A stretch of 64,000 bases of DNA, from the IMG/VR virus record IMGVR_UViG_3300044627_003499, positions 21,711 through 85,710 of that record. The stretch is one strand, 5' to 3'. The stretch is from a virus. The notes beneath the pieces are model-generated. The model was not told where the DNA came from and made no database searches. It worked only from the letters and a program-made list of their open reading frames with translations. A program made the position numbers and the translations under genes. This document shows positions 52,702 through 60,971 of this stretch, in pieces (positions within the stretch are counted from its first letter, which is position 1; each line of letters starts with the position of its first letter).

Positions 52702-53469
52702 ATGAAACTTCTTAAGTTTTCTACCGGCAACGGCAAGCTCAAGAATCGTTTGATCTTCTCGCTGCCAGCGGGATACGCCTGCCCTCACGCAGGTGTGTGT
52801 AAGACCATGGCCGATCGTGCCACTGGTGCCATCATTGATCTGCCACAACACAACGGCACAACAGCAGATGAGTTCCGCTGCTTTGCTGCCATGGCAGAAG
52901 TCAGGCCAAACGTACGGGAGGCACGCTGGCACAACTGGGATCTGTTGCGTGGTGTTATGTATGGCAATGGAAACCAAGCGTTGTTGTTGCGTGATCTAAT
53001 TGACATGTCGCTTAGCATGCAACCACCAAAAGAACTGGTGCGTGTCCACGAGTCAGGAGATTTCTGGACTGAGAACTATCTCAAGGCATGGCTGATGGTT
53101 GCCAAGCAACGACCCAAGCAAAAGTTCTACGCTTATACCAAGTCCCTTGGGATGTGGTACAACCTTAAAGATTTGATACCATCCAACTTTTATCTCACCG
53201 CATCTTACGGTGGTACGTTGGATTACATGCTGCCCAAGTATCCAGACGTTTACACACGCATTGCGTATGTGGTGTACACGGAAGAGGAAGCAGCAGAGCG
53301 TGGACTTGAGATCGACCATGACGATAGCCACTGCCTTGGTGACAAGTCATTCGCACTCTTGGTTCACGGGTCCCAGAGGGCAGGTACTCCTGCATCTCAA
53401 GCGTTGTCTCAACGCAAGAAGGATGGGAAGTTTGTTGGGTACGGTAAATCAATGCAGAAAACATCCTGA
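52702..53469 (+). CDS. GP88-like conserved phage protein, 255 aa
   Basis: The protein has SLPAGYACPHAGVCKT near residue 20, FRCFAAMAEVRPNVREARWH near 58, then RVHESGDFW near 113 and KFYAYTKSLGMW near 140. These match a conserved mycobacteriophage Gp88-type family with cysteines in the N-terminal part, of unknown activity. The arrangement of Cys residues could bind metal. It has its own promoter and pseudoknot leader, and the leader CAACTCAACTCAACTACC precedes ATG. Confidence 0.6.
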   Translation: MKLLKFSTGNGKLKNRLIFSLPAGYACPHAGVCKTMADRATGAIIDLPQHNGTTADEFRCFAAMAEVRPNVREARWHNWDLLRGVMYGNGNQALLLRDLIDMSLSMQPPKELVRVHESGDFWTENYLKAWLMVAKQRPKQKFYAYTKSLGMWYNLKDLIPSNFYLTASYGGTLDYMLPKYPDVYTRIAYVVYTEEEAAERGLEIDHDDSHCLGDKSFALLVHGSQRAGTPASQALSQRKKDGKFVGYGKSMQKTS

Positions 53470-53525
53470 ATATCTTGCATTGACAAATAGGTCTGATAAC
53501 ATCTGACAGTTATCTTCTTGTTCAG

Positions 53526-53759
53526 ATGAGCTACGTCATTGTCTCCTGGAAATCAGGGGCACCGCATGCGGTACATGCATGCAGCAAAACTAATTCTTTC
53601 CAGTTGGTTCCATTAGACTCTGACGTAGCTCTTACCAAGATTTTTTCGCATCCGTATCGTGCGGGTGCGCAACAAATTTTAAATTGGATTAACAAGAATG
53701 ATGACCAGCTCGCCCGTCAAGAACTCGATGTTTACGATGAAGCCCAGTTCCGCAAGTGA
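53526..53759 (+). CDS. Unknown protein, 77 aa
   Basis: The protein (MSYVIVSWKSGAPHAVHACS) is beta-rich then helical. Its last 62 nt overlap the start of the polymerase gene. Function unknown. Confidence 0.55.
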   Translation: MSYVIVSWKSGAPHAVHACSKTNSFQLVPLDSDVALTKIFSHPYRAGAQQILNWINKNDDQLARQELDVYDEAQFRK

Positions 53760-55563
53760 TACTTGGCTCGTATTCGATTGTGAAACGGACGGGTTGTACG
53801 ATCAGGCCACAGTTGTTCATTGCATTGTTATATATGACATCAATAGAAAACAAACTTTTACTTACGGGCCTGATCGTATTACTGATGCTCTTGCTCATTT
53901 GGCAACCGCTGATGTACTCCTTGGTCACAATGTAATCTTCTATGACATCCCTGTACTAACAAAGCTTTATCCTTCTTTTACGCACAATGCCAGGGTCATC
54001 GACACACTTGTGTGCACTCGATTGATCTGGCCAAAAGAATTACTCAATGATCTTGACACAGAACAATATCCGCAGGTTCCATCGAAACTGCGGGGATCAG
54101 CTTCTCTTAAGGCCTGGGGATGGCGCCTGGCCGATAACAAAATCAACTTCAAAGACTTCTCGCAATACTCTGAGGAAATGTTGGAGTACTGCGTCCAAGA
54201 CGTTGTCATTACTACCAGGCTTTGGCAAAAGATCGCAGACGAATACTATCCGCAATCAGCGCTCAAACTTGAGCATGACTTTGCTATCGCGATTAACCGA
54301 CAAATTAGATCAGGTATTCCTTTTGATGTTGATGCATCTCTTGATCTTGTGGATGAACTACGCACAAAGCAACAAGACATCGAGGCAAAGCTAAAAGAAA
54401 TCTTTCCGCCAATCAAACATGAAACAGTATTCATTCCAAAGGTCAACAACAAAGCCAGGGGTTATATCAAAGGTGAACCATTTGTCAAGGTTCATTATGA
54501 AGAATTTAATCCTGGCTCTCGTCAACAAATTGTTGATCGTCTACAAGAAAAGTACGGATGGGCTCCTGAAAAAACAACTGAGAAAGGCAATCCAATTCTT
54601 GATGACGATGTACTTGAATCACTTCCATATTCAGAGGCCCAGGTACTAGCTCAATACATGCTGGTCAAAAAACGTCTGGGACAAATCGTAGATGGCAACA
54701 ACGCTTGGAACAAGTTGGTTAATAACGACACTGGTCGCATGCACGGTGATGTTGTTACTAATGGTTGTATCACTGGCCGCTGCGCTCATCGCAACCCAAA
54801 CATGGGTCAAGTCCCTGCTGGTTACTCACCTTACGGTAAAGAATGCCGTTCTTTTTTTCATGCTCCTATGGGTTGGCAGCTACTTGGTATCGATGCCAAA
54901 GCGTTAGAGCTGCGTTGTCTTGCTGGATATCTAGCCATTTGGGATGGCGGTGAGTACGCCAAGCTTGTTGTTAATCCTGAATCAGATATCCATACAATCA
55001 ACCAGGAACTATTTGGCGTAGCTACCAGGGATATTTCCAAGCGTTTGCTTTATGGATTGTTGTATGGAGCTGGTGCACTAAAGGCTGGTACGATTGTGGA
55101 TCCGAATGAAAAAGATGAAACAGTTCTGCGTCAACTAGGAAGAACTGCAATCAATTCATTCATGAAAGGTGTACCTGCATTGCGTCACCTCAAAGAACAA
55201 ATTGAGAATACACTTGCAGAACGTACGTATTTGATTGGGCTCGACGGTCGTCATTTGTATTGTCGCTCAGCGTTTAAAGGATTGAATGTGCTGTTGCAAT
55301 CAGCAGGCGCAATCCTTATGAAGCAAGTTGTTATTACAATTCAAAACAACATTACCAATAACCTGGGCCTAGTGTATGGAGAAGACTGGGAACAAATGCT
55401 GATGATCCATGATGAAGTTCAGTTGGCTGCCAAGCCGGAACACATCTTAAAAATCCAGGAGCAAGCAATGGCTGCGTTCCCACAAGCACAGGAATTCTTT
55501 GGGTTCAGGTGTTTGATTGAAGGCGACTCTCGTGTAGGATCCAACTGGTCTGAGACGCATTAA
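53698..55563 (+). CDS. Family A DNA polymerase with 3'-5' exonuclease
   Basis: The 621-residue protein has an exonuclease domain with LVFDCETDGL (Exo I) near residue 25, GHNVIFYDIPVL (Exo II) near 77 and YCVQDVVITTRLW (Exo III) near 162. The palm motifs are GIDAKALELRCLAG (motif A; the usual DYSQIELR is varied) near 395, RDISKRLLYGLLYGAG (motif B) near 443 and MIHDEVQ (motif C) near 570. There is no 5' nuclease domain, as in T7-type polymerases. It replicates the phage genome. Downstream in-frame ATGs at 53728 and 53737 are alternative starts. Confidence 0.95.
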   Translation: MMTSSPVKNSMFTMKPSSASDTWLVFDCETDGLYDQATVVHCIVIYDINRKQTFTYGPDRITDALAHLATADVLLGHNVIFYDIPVLTKLYPSFTHNARVIDTLVCTRLIWPKELLNDLDTEQYPQVPSKLRGSASLKAWGWRLADNKINFKDFSQYSEEMLEYCVQDVVITTRLWQKIADEYYPQSALKLEHDFAIAINRQIRSGIPFDVDASLDLVDELRTKQQDIEAKLKEIFPPIKHETVFIPKVNNKARGYIKGEPFVKVHYEEFNPGSRQQIVDRLQEKYGWAPEKTTEKGNPILDDDVLESLPYSEAQVLAQYMLVKKRLGQIVDGNNAWNKLVNNDTGRMHGDVVTNGCITGRCAHRNPNMGQVPAGYSPYGKECRSFFHAPMGWQLLGIDAKALELRCLAGYLAIWDGGEYAKLVVNPESDIHTINQELFGVATRDISKRLLYGLLYGAGALKAGTIVDPNEKDETVLRQLGRTAINSFMKGVPALRHLKEQIENTLAERTYLIGLDGRHLYCRSAFKGLNVLLQSAGAILMKQVVITIQNNITNNLGLVYGEDWEQMLMIHDEVQLAAKPEHILKIQEQAMAAFPQAQEFFGFRCLIEGDSRVGSNWSETH

Positions 55564-55584
55564 CCATTCATAAGAATGGGTGTC

Positions 55585-55610
55585 CGTCCTAGGCATGACG
55601 TTAAACTGCT
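55585..55610 (+). promoter_or_regulatory. CGTC pseudoknot leader, copy 4
   Basis: CGTC/GACG stem, loop CTAGGCAT, TTAAAC, TGCT, as in copy 1. A CATTC-ATAA-GAATG hairpin lies just before it. Confidence 0.65.
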
Positions 55611-55632
55611 GTAACACTATCCTTTTGATCCC

Positions 55633-56448
55633 ATGAACTTTTGTTGCATCTGCGCACAGCTGGGTGAAAACCCACGCGAAGTTTTTACCAGCGCATCCTC
55701 AACTGCAATTCGTTGCTCCGTCATCCTTCCTCCAGTTGGAAACAAAGCACCTACCACAATTGAATACAACATCTACGGAAAACAATCCGAGCGTTTCCAG
55801 CGACTGCATAAAGGAAACCTCGTCTACATTCACGGCGCCAAGCTACGTTATGATCTCGAATCCAAAACGTATTCGCTACATGGAGGAGTTGTTGCAGAGG
55901 TTACGGATACATTCCCAATCCTCAACTCAATCGTATTGACTGGTCGTTGTGTTAAAGACATTGATCAGTCTGATGCACGTGCATTTAAAACAATGGATGA
56001 TGGCTTGATGCTTGCTCATCAAAGCATCTCAGTTAATACAGGTAAAGGCCAAGCGGATCTGTTTAATTTCTATGCAATCAACAACGCAACAGACAAGTTT
56101 AATCAGGCAGAACTGCTGGTAAATTTCACCAGGAAAGGCACGGGCATTACAATCCACGGGCGGTTGATTACCGATCGTTTCAAAGATAAGAACACTCATG
56201 AGATTCGTAACATCTCCAAGATTCAGTTAATCAATATGACCTTGGCTCCCAAAGGGGCAGATGGTAGTGCGCCTAAGCCTGTAGCACCGCAAACAACTGT
56301 GGCATCGGCAGGTGAGGTAACATCCCTCTGGGGTGGCCGCACTGCTGAGGAGAACAATGATCCTTGGAACCAAGCATCAGGTGGCGGTCTGCCTGAAATC
56401 CCTGGTCAATACGGACAAGCCCCCAACCTCGACGAGATTCCTTTCTGA
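55633..56448 (+). CDS. ssb: Single-stranded DNA-binding protein with two OB-like halves
   Basis: The 271-residue protein has two OB-like halves: residues 1-100 (TAIRCSVILPPVGN, then YNIYGKQSERFQRLHKGNLV) and 100-210 (NSIVLTGRCVKDIDQSDARA, then FNFYAINNATDKFNQAELL). The C-terminus is low complexity and ends NLDEIPF, the acidic tip that SSB proteins use to bind partners. A tandem arrangement in one chain is unusual for phage SSB. It lies after the polymerase gene behind its own pseudoknot leader. Confidence 0.75.
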   Translation: MNFCCICAQLGENPREVFTSASSTAIRCSVILPPVGNKAPTTIEYNIYGKQSERFQRLHKGNLVYIHGAKLRYDLESKTYSLHGGVVAEVTDTFPILNSIVLTGRCVKDIDQSDARAFKTMDDGLMLAHQSISVNTGKGQADLFNFYAINNATDKFNQAELLVNFTRKGTGITIHGRLITDRFKDKNTHEIRNISKIQLINMTLAPKGADGSAPKPVAPQTTVASAGEVTSLWGGRTAEENNDPWNQASGGGLPEIPGQYGQAPNLDEIPF

Positions 56449-56672
56449 TGGCGATTCGGTTTTCCTACTCGGATGAAGATCTAAGTATTTCATTTGAGTC
56501 CCAAGCTGTTACTACGGATGAGGTGGTGTCTCACTTCATCCAGTTTCTTTCAGCAATGGGGTATGCCCGTGAAAGTATTCATGAGGCCATGCAAGAAATC
56601 GTTGATGAACACGACGATTACTTGAAGAATCTTGACAAAGAAAAAGCTCGGCTGCCTTTTGATGTAGACTGA
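56448..56672 (+). CDS. Small acidic protein, 74 aa
   Basis: The start shares a base with the SSB stop. The protein (MAIRFSYSDEDLSISFESQA) is acidic and helical at the end (HDDYLKNLDKEKARLPFDVD). It may act with SSB, as an inference from coupling. Confidence 0.65.
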   Translation: MAIRFSYSDEDLSISFESQAVTTDEVVSHFIQFLSAMGYARESIHEAMQEIVDEHDDYLKNLDKEKARLPFDVD

Positions 56673-56676
56673 GTCA

Positions 56677-56703
56677 CGCCTTGGGATGGCGCTAAAAGCA
56701 TCC
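56677..56703 (+). promoter_or_regulatory. CGTC-type pseudoknot leader, copy 5 (compensated)
   Basis: CGCC/GGCG replaces CGTC/GACG, and GGAT in the loop pairs with ATCC downstream instead of AGCA/TGCT. Both helices are kept with different sequence. Confidence 0.6.
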
Positions 56704-56726
56704 ATCGTTCTACTACGAACTGAACT

Positions 56727-57833
56727 GTGACCCAAACACCGCTTGACATGATGAGTGAAGAATGGATGGATAACATCCAGGCTGAAGCTCAAACCGAACC
56801 ACCTTCTCTAAAAACTCTCAACAAAATGACTGTGAAAAAAACTTCTGCTCTTGCTACACGCGGTCTGGAATCTTTCAAGATGTTCCAGTCCAAAGAATTT
56901 GTATCGGGTTACCAGAACCTGGTCACTATCCAACCACTGAACAAGTCCAAGACTCGTGGTTGGTTTGTGCGTAAGTCTGATCTGGATACCTGCGGTTGGA
57001 CCGCAACTGAAGATCAGTTTGCCAAGGGTTCAGTTATTTGGAACTACAAGCAAACTTTTGGTATGGCTCCCAACACTTCAATTGAAGAAGGGTTGAATTT
57101 TGTTGAGCCTCGCCTTCAAGTGCTGTTGCGTTCTCCCCTGATGGTTGAAGAAACCTCTGGAATGCGCCAAGTGATTGGTTCGTTTGACAATCCGAATGTC
57201 AAAGAATTGTTTGAGGCTGACAAGATTGCATCCGATCTTGCCAACAGCAAAGGTGAAATGTACAAGCGCAAGTACAGCGTGCGTACCAAATACCTGGTGT
57301 ATGTACTGACCCAGGACAACAAGCGTGCCCATAAGATTCCTATGGTGCTGACGTTGAAAGGCCTGAATGGTACAGACGTTTCTGAAAAGATTCGTCTGTA
57401 TGAAAAGGAAATGTCCAAGTGCCTGAGCAAAGCACTGGACTCTGAAGTGCCCCTGGCATTCAATGAAAAGTTCTATGCCACTACGGTGTTCTGCCCTGTG
57501 CTGGCAAATGAAATGCGCGGTGCCAACAACGTTGAGATCTGCGCCATTGAATCCTTTGACATCCCTGATTACAGCTCCCAGGAAGATGCAGTCGAATCTT
57601 TGAATCGTCTGTCAATTCCTGATGAAGATCGGGAGTCAACCTGGAAGTATCAAGAGATGTTTCAGGACTACATCAACGTCCATGCCAAGCAGGACTCAGA
57701 CAAACTCGGTGGTGCCTATGGCATCAAGGAAGGTGTTGAGATTTTGCCTGTGTCCCGCACCATGGATCCAGTGGATGTCAAAGCTCTACCTTCTCGCGAT
57801 GAAATCACTGGTGAGGACAGCAGCCTTAGCTGA
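56727..57833 (+). CDS. DUF5895-like protein, 368 aa
   Basis: The protein has SKTRGWFVRKSDLDTCGWTA near residue 75, FVEPRLQVLLRSPLMVEETS near 120 and FYATTVFCPVLANEMRGANN near 250. This resembles the DUF5895 family of cyanobacteria and their phages. The GTG at 56727 or ATG at 56748 could be the start, and neither has a Shine-Dalgarno. Position after SSB suggests a replication or recombination function. Confidence 0.65.
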   Translation: MTQTPLDMMSEEWMDNIQAEAQTEPPSLKTLNKMTVKKTSALATRGLESFKMFQSKEFVSGYQNLVTIQPLNKSKTRGWFVRKSDLDTCGWTATEDQFAKGSVIWNYKQTFGMAPNTSIEEGLNFVEPRLQVLLRSPLMVEETSGMRQVIGSFDNPNVKELFEADKIASDLANSKGEMYKRKYSVRTKYLVYVLTQDNKRAHKIPMVLTLKGLNGTDVSEKIRLYEKEMSKCLSKALDSEVPLAFNEKFYATTVFCPVLANEMRGANNVEICAIESFDIPDYSSQEDAVESLNRLSIPDEDRESTWKYQEMFQDYINVHAKQDSDKLGGAYGIKEGVEILPVSRTMDPVDVKALPSRDEITGEDSSLS

Positions 57834-58053
57834 TGGAATCAGTGGTGTCCTTGATCTTGCTTGAGTAATTCTCCTGCATTAGATCAAGGGCATCATTAAC
57901 TAAACCTTTGATAGCTATCTGCCGTGTTGTTGCAATCTTAGTTAACAGCACGGCAATTTCTTTTAACTCACTAAGTGATGTGCATTCATTTATTGTTCTA
58001 AACATTTTTTCTTGCCAAAACAAATCTTCTGCAGATGATTCGAATTTCAACAT
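57826..58053 (-). CDS. Minus-strand small protein, 75 aa
   Basis: A convincing helical protein (MLKFESSAEDLFWQEKMFRT, then ELKEIAVLLTKIATTRQIAI). It is AT-rich and convergent with the DUF5895 gene, overlapping it by 8 nt. It is one of the few minus-strand genes in this block. Function unknown. Confidence 0.6.
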   Translation of the reverse strand: MLKFESSAEDLFWQEKMFRTINECTSLSELKEIAVLLTKIATTRQIAIKGLVNDALDLMQENYSSKIKDTTDSIS

Positions 58054-58134
58054 GCGATTAAATCGTTTAGTTTTATTTTAACCATGTTATTTAAACTTAT
58101 TTGAAACCAATGGATTGTATTAAGGATTACCGCC

Positions 58135-58332
58135 ATGAAGCCTGAACACAAAGCTGTTCTAAAAGTCGGAGGTTCTTTTGGTCTACTTGGCGCAGTTTAT
58201 CTTGCTTTTGCGGGCACTCCTGTGTCATGGGCTGTCCTTGCTTACGGAACGTACCGTGTATCGCGGGCAGCGTACCAGGATGCCAAAGGCCGTGCTACCA
58301 TCCGGGAAGACGACAGCTGCTGGCACGTCTGA
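58135..58332 (+). CDS. Small membrane protein, 65 aa
   Basis: AAGGA lies 8 nt before the ATG. A hydrophobic segment spans about residues 11-36 (VGGSFGLLGAVYLAFAGTPV). A short basic tail follows. Function unknown. Confidence 0.65.
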   Translation: MKPEHKAVLKVGGSFGLLGAVYLAFAGTPVSWAVLAYGTYRVSRAAYQDAKGRATIREDDSCWHV

Positions 58333-58356
58333 TCTAACTCAACCCTCAACTCAATC

Positions 58357-59304
58357 ATGACTACTCAAACTGTTCTTGAACTCAACGCTGCACAAGCCAG
58401 CATCTACACTCGTACTAACATTCGTCGTGCGTACCAGGATTTTGATGACTCCGAGATTGCTGGCATTGGTGTGCGAGGCGACAATTGTATTGTTGTGCGT
58501 CGCGATGGTAGTGAGCAGACTTATGACAGGCAGTTGATTAAGACTGCGTTTAACTCCTATACTCACCGTTTAAAAGATTTCTTCTCGTACCTTGGCCCTC
58601 ATTACCGTGGCCCTAGTGTATGGCGTAACAATGCTTACGTATTGTTTAAAGGATGGACCTACACTCATGCCCTTGGACACACAACATCCCATGCAAAACT
58701 CCAAGCCCACTGGGCAGACAAATTTATACACCTATCCGACCCCGTCAAACTCACCACGCTTCTCCAGTCGGACCAAACGGATCTGGGACATCTGGTTGCG
58801 CCGGATGGGATTTGGAATCCGTCTGGGCCAATTGACATGGAGTCTGACCTGGAGGAAAACGCCTCAAGCGTTCCGTCCAGCACTCGTGAACCTTACTGCT
58901 CATGTGGGTCCTTTCAGCGTCAACTTCTTAATGTTTCATTATTCCAGGAGGAAATACAGGGATTCAAACCCTGGTGCATTCATTTGACTTGGTTCCAGAA
59001 ATATAGGGAACTGCTTTGCAAACGTACTGAGATTCGTAATGCTGCACATAGTGGTGTGTCTGACAAGTGCGTGGCTTGGTGGTACGCACCTCCTGTTGAC
59101 TCCAACAGTGACGGACGTTTCGTATTGCTTCACACCAAGTCAGGTGCGCAAGCACCGCTTAGCCATTGGCGTACTTACAAACCACAGGAGGTCCTGACAC
59201 AGAACGATGCATGGGACCTGTTCTTCAATATGATGGAGGCGGGCTACATTCCATTCCCTGGAACCTCACTACCACAACTCAAGGAGGCCGTCAAGAAATC
59301 ATGA
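58357..59304 (+). CDS. SWIM zinc-finger protein, 315 aa
   Basis: Residues about 182-210 (YCSCGSFQRQLLNVS, then GFKPWCIHLTWF) form a CxC...CxH SWIM finger, a module that binds DNA or proteins. The rest is unrecognised. The leader is CCTCAACTCAATC before ATG, without Shine-Dalgarno. It overlaps the next gene by 4 nt. Confidence 0.7.
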   Translation: MTTQTVLELNAAQASIYTRTNIRRAYQDFDDSEIAGIGVRGDNCIVVRRDGSEQTYDRQLIKTAFNSYTHRLKDFFSYLGPHYRGPSVWRNNAYVLFKGWTYTHALGHTTSHAKLQAHWADKFIHLSDPVKLTTLLQSDQTDLGHLVAPDGIWNPSGPIDMESDLEENASSVPSSTREPYCSCGSFQRQLLNVSLFQEEIQGFKPWCIHLTWFQKYRELLCKRTEIRNAAHSGVSDKCVAWWYAPPVDSNSDGRFVLLHTKSGAQAPLSHWRTYKPQEVLTQNDAWDLFFNMMEAGYIPFPGTSLPQLKEAVKKS

Positions 59305-59495
59305 ACTGGGTCAACAACCTACAAATTGAATACGTAGAAGAGCCTGATGGTTCCGGTACAATTGTTATTGAGTGGGATGAGAACGACTGCTCACTGGAAC
59401 AATGGATGTCATGGGGTGAAGAAAAACAAAAACAATTTATTCTTGATGCGCTTACTTTTGCTGTATCTGACGCACTAAACAACAATGAAACTTGA
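59301..59495 (+). CDS. Small acidic protein, 64 aa
   Basis: The protein (MNWVNNLQIEYVEEPDGSGT, then EWDENDCSLEQWMSWGEE) is acidic, with a beta-strand start. It is coupled to the genes on either side by overlaps. Function unknown. Confidence 0.6.
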   Translation: MNWVNNLQIEYVEEPDGSGTIVIEWDENDCSLEQWMSWGEEKQKQFILDALTFAVSDALNNNET

Positions 59496-59814
59496 TTCAT
59501 GCGGGTTACCAGAAGATCAATTCATTGAGATCTTTCAGAAGAAAGCCCAGTTCTTAGGCAAACTATTAACAACATTTCATCCAGGGACGCAGACCATCAT
59601 GGATGAGAAGATTGCCTGGGAGATGTTCCAGGAATGTGTCTATGCCGCTGAAGCAGAGGCACGGGACATTGTTGATCCTGAAGGCAAAGATGATCCTTAT
59701 GGTCCCAAGATGTTTATCTCCCGTGAGGATATGATGCTTGAGATTAAGTCTGTCAATGCCAAGGTTGAGTCATTAACTGATTACATTTCTATTCTGCTTA
59801 AAGCAGAGAAATGA
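59485..59814 (+). CDS. Unknown helical protein, 109 aa
   Basis: An acidic helical protein (MKLDSCGLPEDQFIEIFQKK) ending in a coiled-coil-like MLEIKSVNAKVESLTDYISI. Function unknown. Confidence 0.6.
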   Translation: MKLDSCGLPEDQFIEIFQKKAQFLGKLLTTFHPGTQTIMDEKIAWEMFQECVYAAEAEARDIVDPEGKDDPYGPKMFISREDMMLEIKSVNAKVESLTDYISILLKAEK

Positions 59815-59819
59815 CGATG

Positions 59820-59846
59820 CGTCCTGGTCATGACGTTAAACTGACC
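59820..59846 (+). promoter_or_regulatory. CGTC pseudoknot leader, copy 6 (compensated)
   Basis: CGTC/GACG stem, loop CTGGTCAT, TTAAAC, TGACC. GGTCA pairs with TGACC over 5 bp, replacing the AGCA/TGCT of the other copies. Confidence 0.7.
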
Positions 59847-59870
59847 TTAACCAAATCCATCAATCAACTC

Positions 59871-59990
59871 ATGTTTGAATCCATCCTTGGCATTGTTCTT
59901 CCCGTCATTAAAGATTTGTTGTGGGCAGCGGCAAGCATGGCGCTGATTTATTTAATCAACAAGATTCAATCCAACTTCCAACACATTTGA
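59871..59990 (+). CDS. Small membrane protein, 39 aa
   Basis: The frame encodes MFESILGIVLPVIKDLLWAA and continues hydrophobic to LIYLIN, a single transmembrane helix. The leader is CATCAATCAACTC before ATG. It ends 3 nt before the next gene. Confidence 0.6.
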   Translation: MFESILGIVLPVIKDLLWAAASMALIYLINKIQSNFQHI

Positions 59991-59993
59991 ATT

Positions 59994-60695
59994 ATGACTC
60001 AAATCACATCAACTAAACTCAACGAGCTTAGTGTCATCAAACTTTACGAGCACTACAATGCTCTTGAAAAATCACTGCCTTTACTTACTCCTGAGTCCCA
60101 GGACTTGGCAAAAGCAGAGCTTGAGAGTTGCGCCAACCTACGGTCTGAAAAAATTGATCGTATCTATTACGCCATGGCGGCGCATGACGACGCCTTGGAA
60201 CGCATCAAGAAAGAAACTGAACTCATTACGCAAGCCAAGCGTCACCACGAATCCCAATTGCGGTCCCTCAAGGGGTTGTTAAACTGGCTGAAGCGGTCAC
60301 TGCCATTTGATACCAACAAAATCACTGGCCGCAACTATCAGTTTACACTTGTAAAGAAGAGGGAGTTAACGGTTGAAGTCTCGTCGGATCCAGACGTTTG
60401 GAGTTCTGAACACAGGCAGCTCTACTGCGTTGAAGAACAAGTCACCACAACTAAAGAAATTGTGCTACGTTCAATGTCAGGAGAAGTTCTTTCCACAAGA
60501 ACAGAACCTGTCACCAAAACTAAAGTACTCCCAAACCTCGATGCCATCCGCGACGCCTACCAAGCCGGACAACTTTTACCAAGTGGGGTCAAGGTCTGTC
60601 AAGAGTACAGCATCCGTTCTAAGCGAATCTATGTCGAGCCCCACGTGGAACTACAAGCATCCGAGTATCCAGGACAATTTCTACCTGAAGATTGA
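59994..60695 (+). CDS. Siphovirus Gp157-like protein, 233 aa
   Basis: A long N-terminal coiled coil (ERIKKETELITQAKRHHESQ, then LRSLKGLLNWLKRSLPF) followed by NYQFTLVKKRELTVEV and a tail of beta strands matches the Gp157 family, found near phage replication and recombination genes. The activity is unknown, although some members have been linked to phage resistance. Its end overlaps the next gene by 65 nt. Confidence 0.7.
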   Translation: MTQITSTKLNELSVIKLYEHYNALEKSLPLLTPESQDLAKAELESCANLRSEKIDRIYYAMAAHDDALERIKKETELITQAKRHHESQLRSLKGLLNWLKRSLPFDTNKITGRNYQFTLVKKRELTVEVSSDPDVWSSEHRQLYCVEEQVTTTKEIVLRSMSGEVLSTRTEPVTKTKVLPNLDAIRDAYQAGQLLPSGVKVCQEYSIRSKRIYVEPHVELQASEYPGQFLPED

Positions 60696-60948
60696 AGCGC
60701 CATCCAATGTGGATGATGCCAAGATCAAAATGAACTGCCATCAACACGCAGTAAAAGACTTTGATCTTCAGCTAGAAATGAATGATCTTGAGATCGATAT
60801 GCTCAAAGATCAGGATCAGGTACTGCCGTACAACGAAACGCGTGCGGATGAATTAGATCAAAAGAAACTTAAGTTGCTCCTCGGTAAGAGGTTTCATCAA
60901 AATGCTATGAATGCTTATTGGTATTACTTGGCTAAGATGGGTAAATAA
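60631..60948 (+). CDS. Unknown protein, 105 aa
   Basis: The protein (MSSPTWNYKHPSIQDNFYLK) is helical and charged with basic end. The ATG at 60631 is chosen because the longer frame upstream is a shadow of the Gp157-like gene. Confidence 0.6.
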   Translation: MSSPTWNYKHPSIQDNFYLKIEAPSNVDDAKIKMNCHQHAVKDFDLQLEMNDLEIDMLKDQDQVLPYNETRADELDQKKLKLLLGKRFHQNAMNAYWYYLAKMGK

Positions 60949-60971
60949 CTTAAGGCTATACGGGGTGTTCC

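Noticed and set aside
60373-60630. An 86-codon extension before the 105-residue protein
   Set aside because: It is an out-of-frame shadow of the Gp157-like gene, rich in S, K and Q, and the ATG at 60631 suits better.
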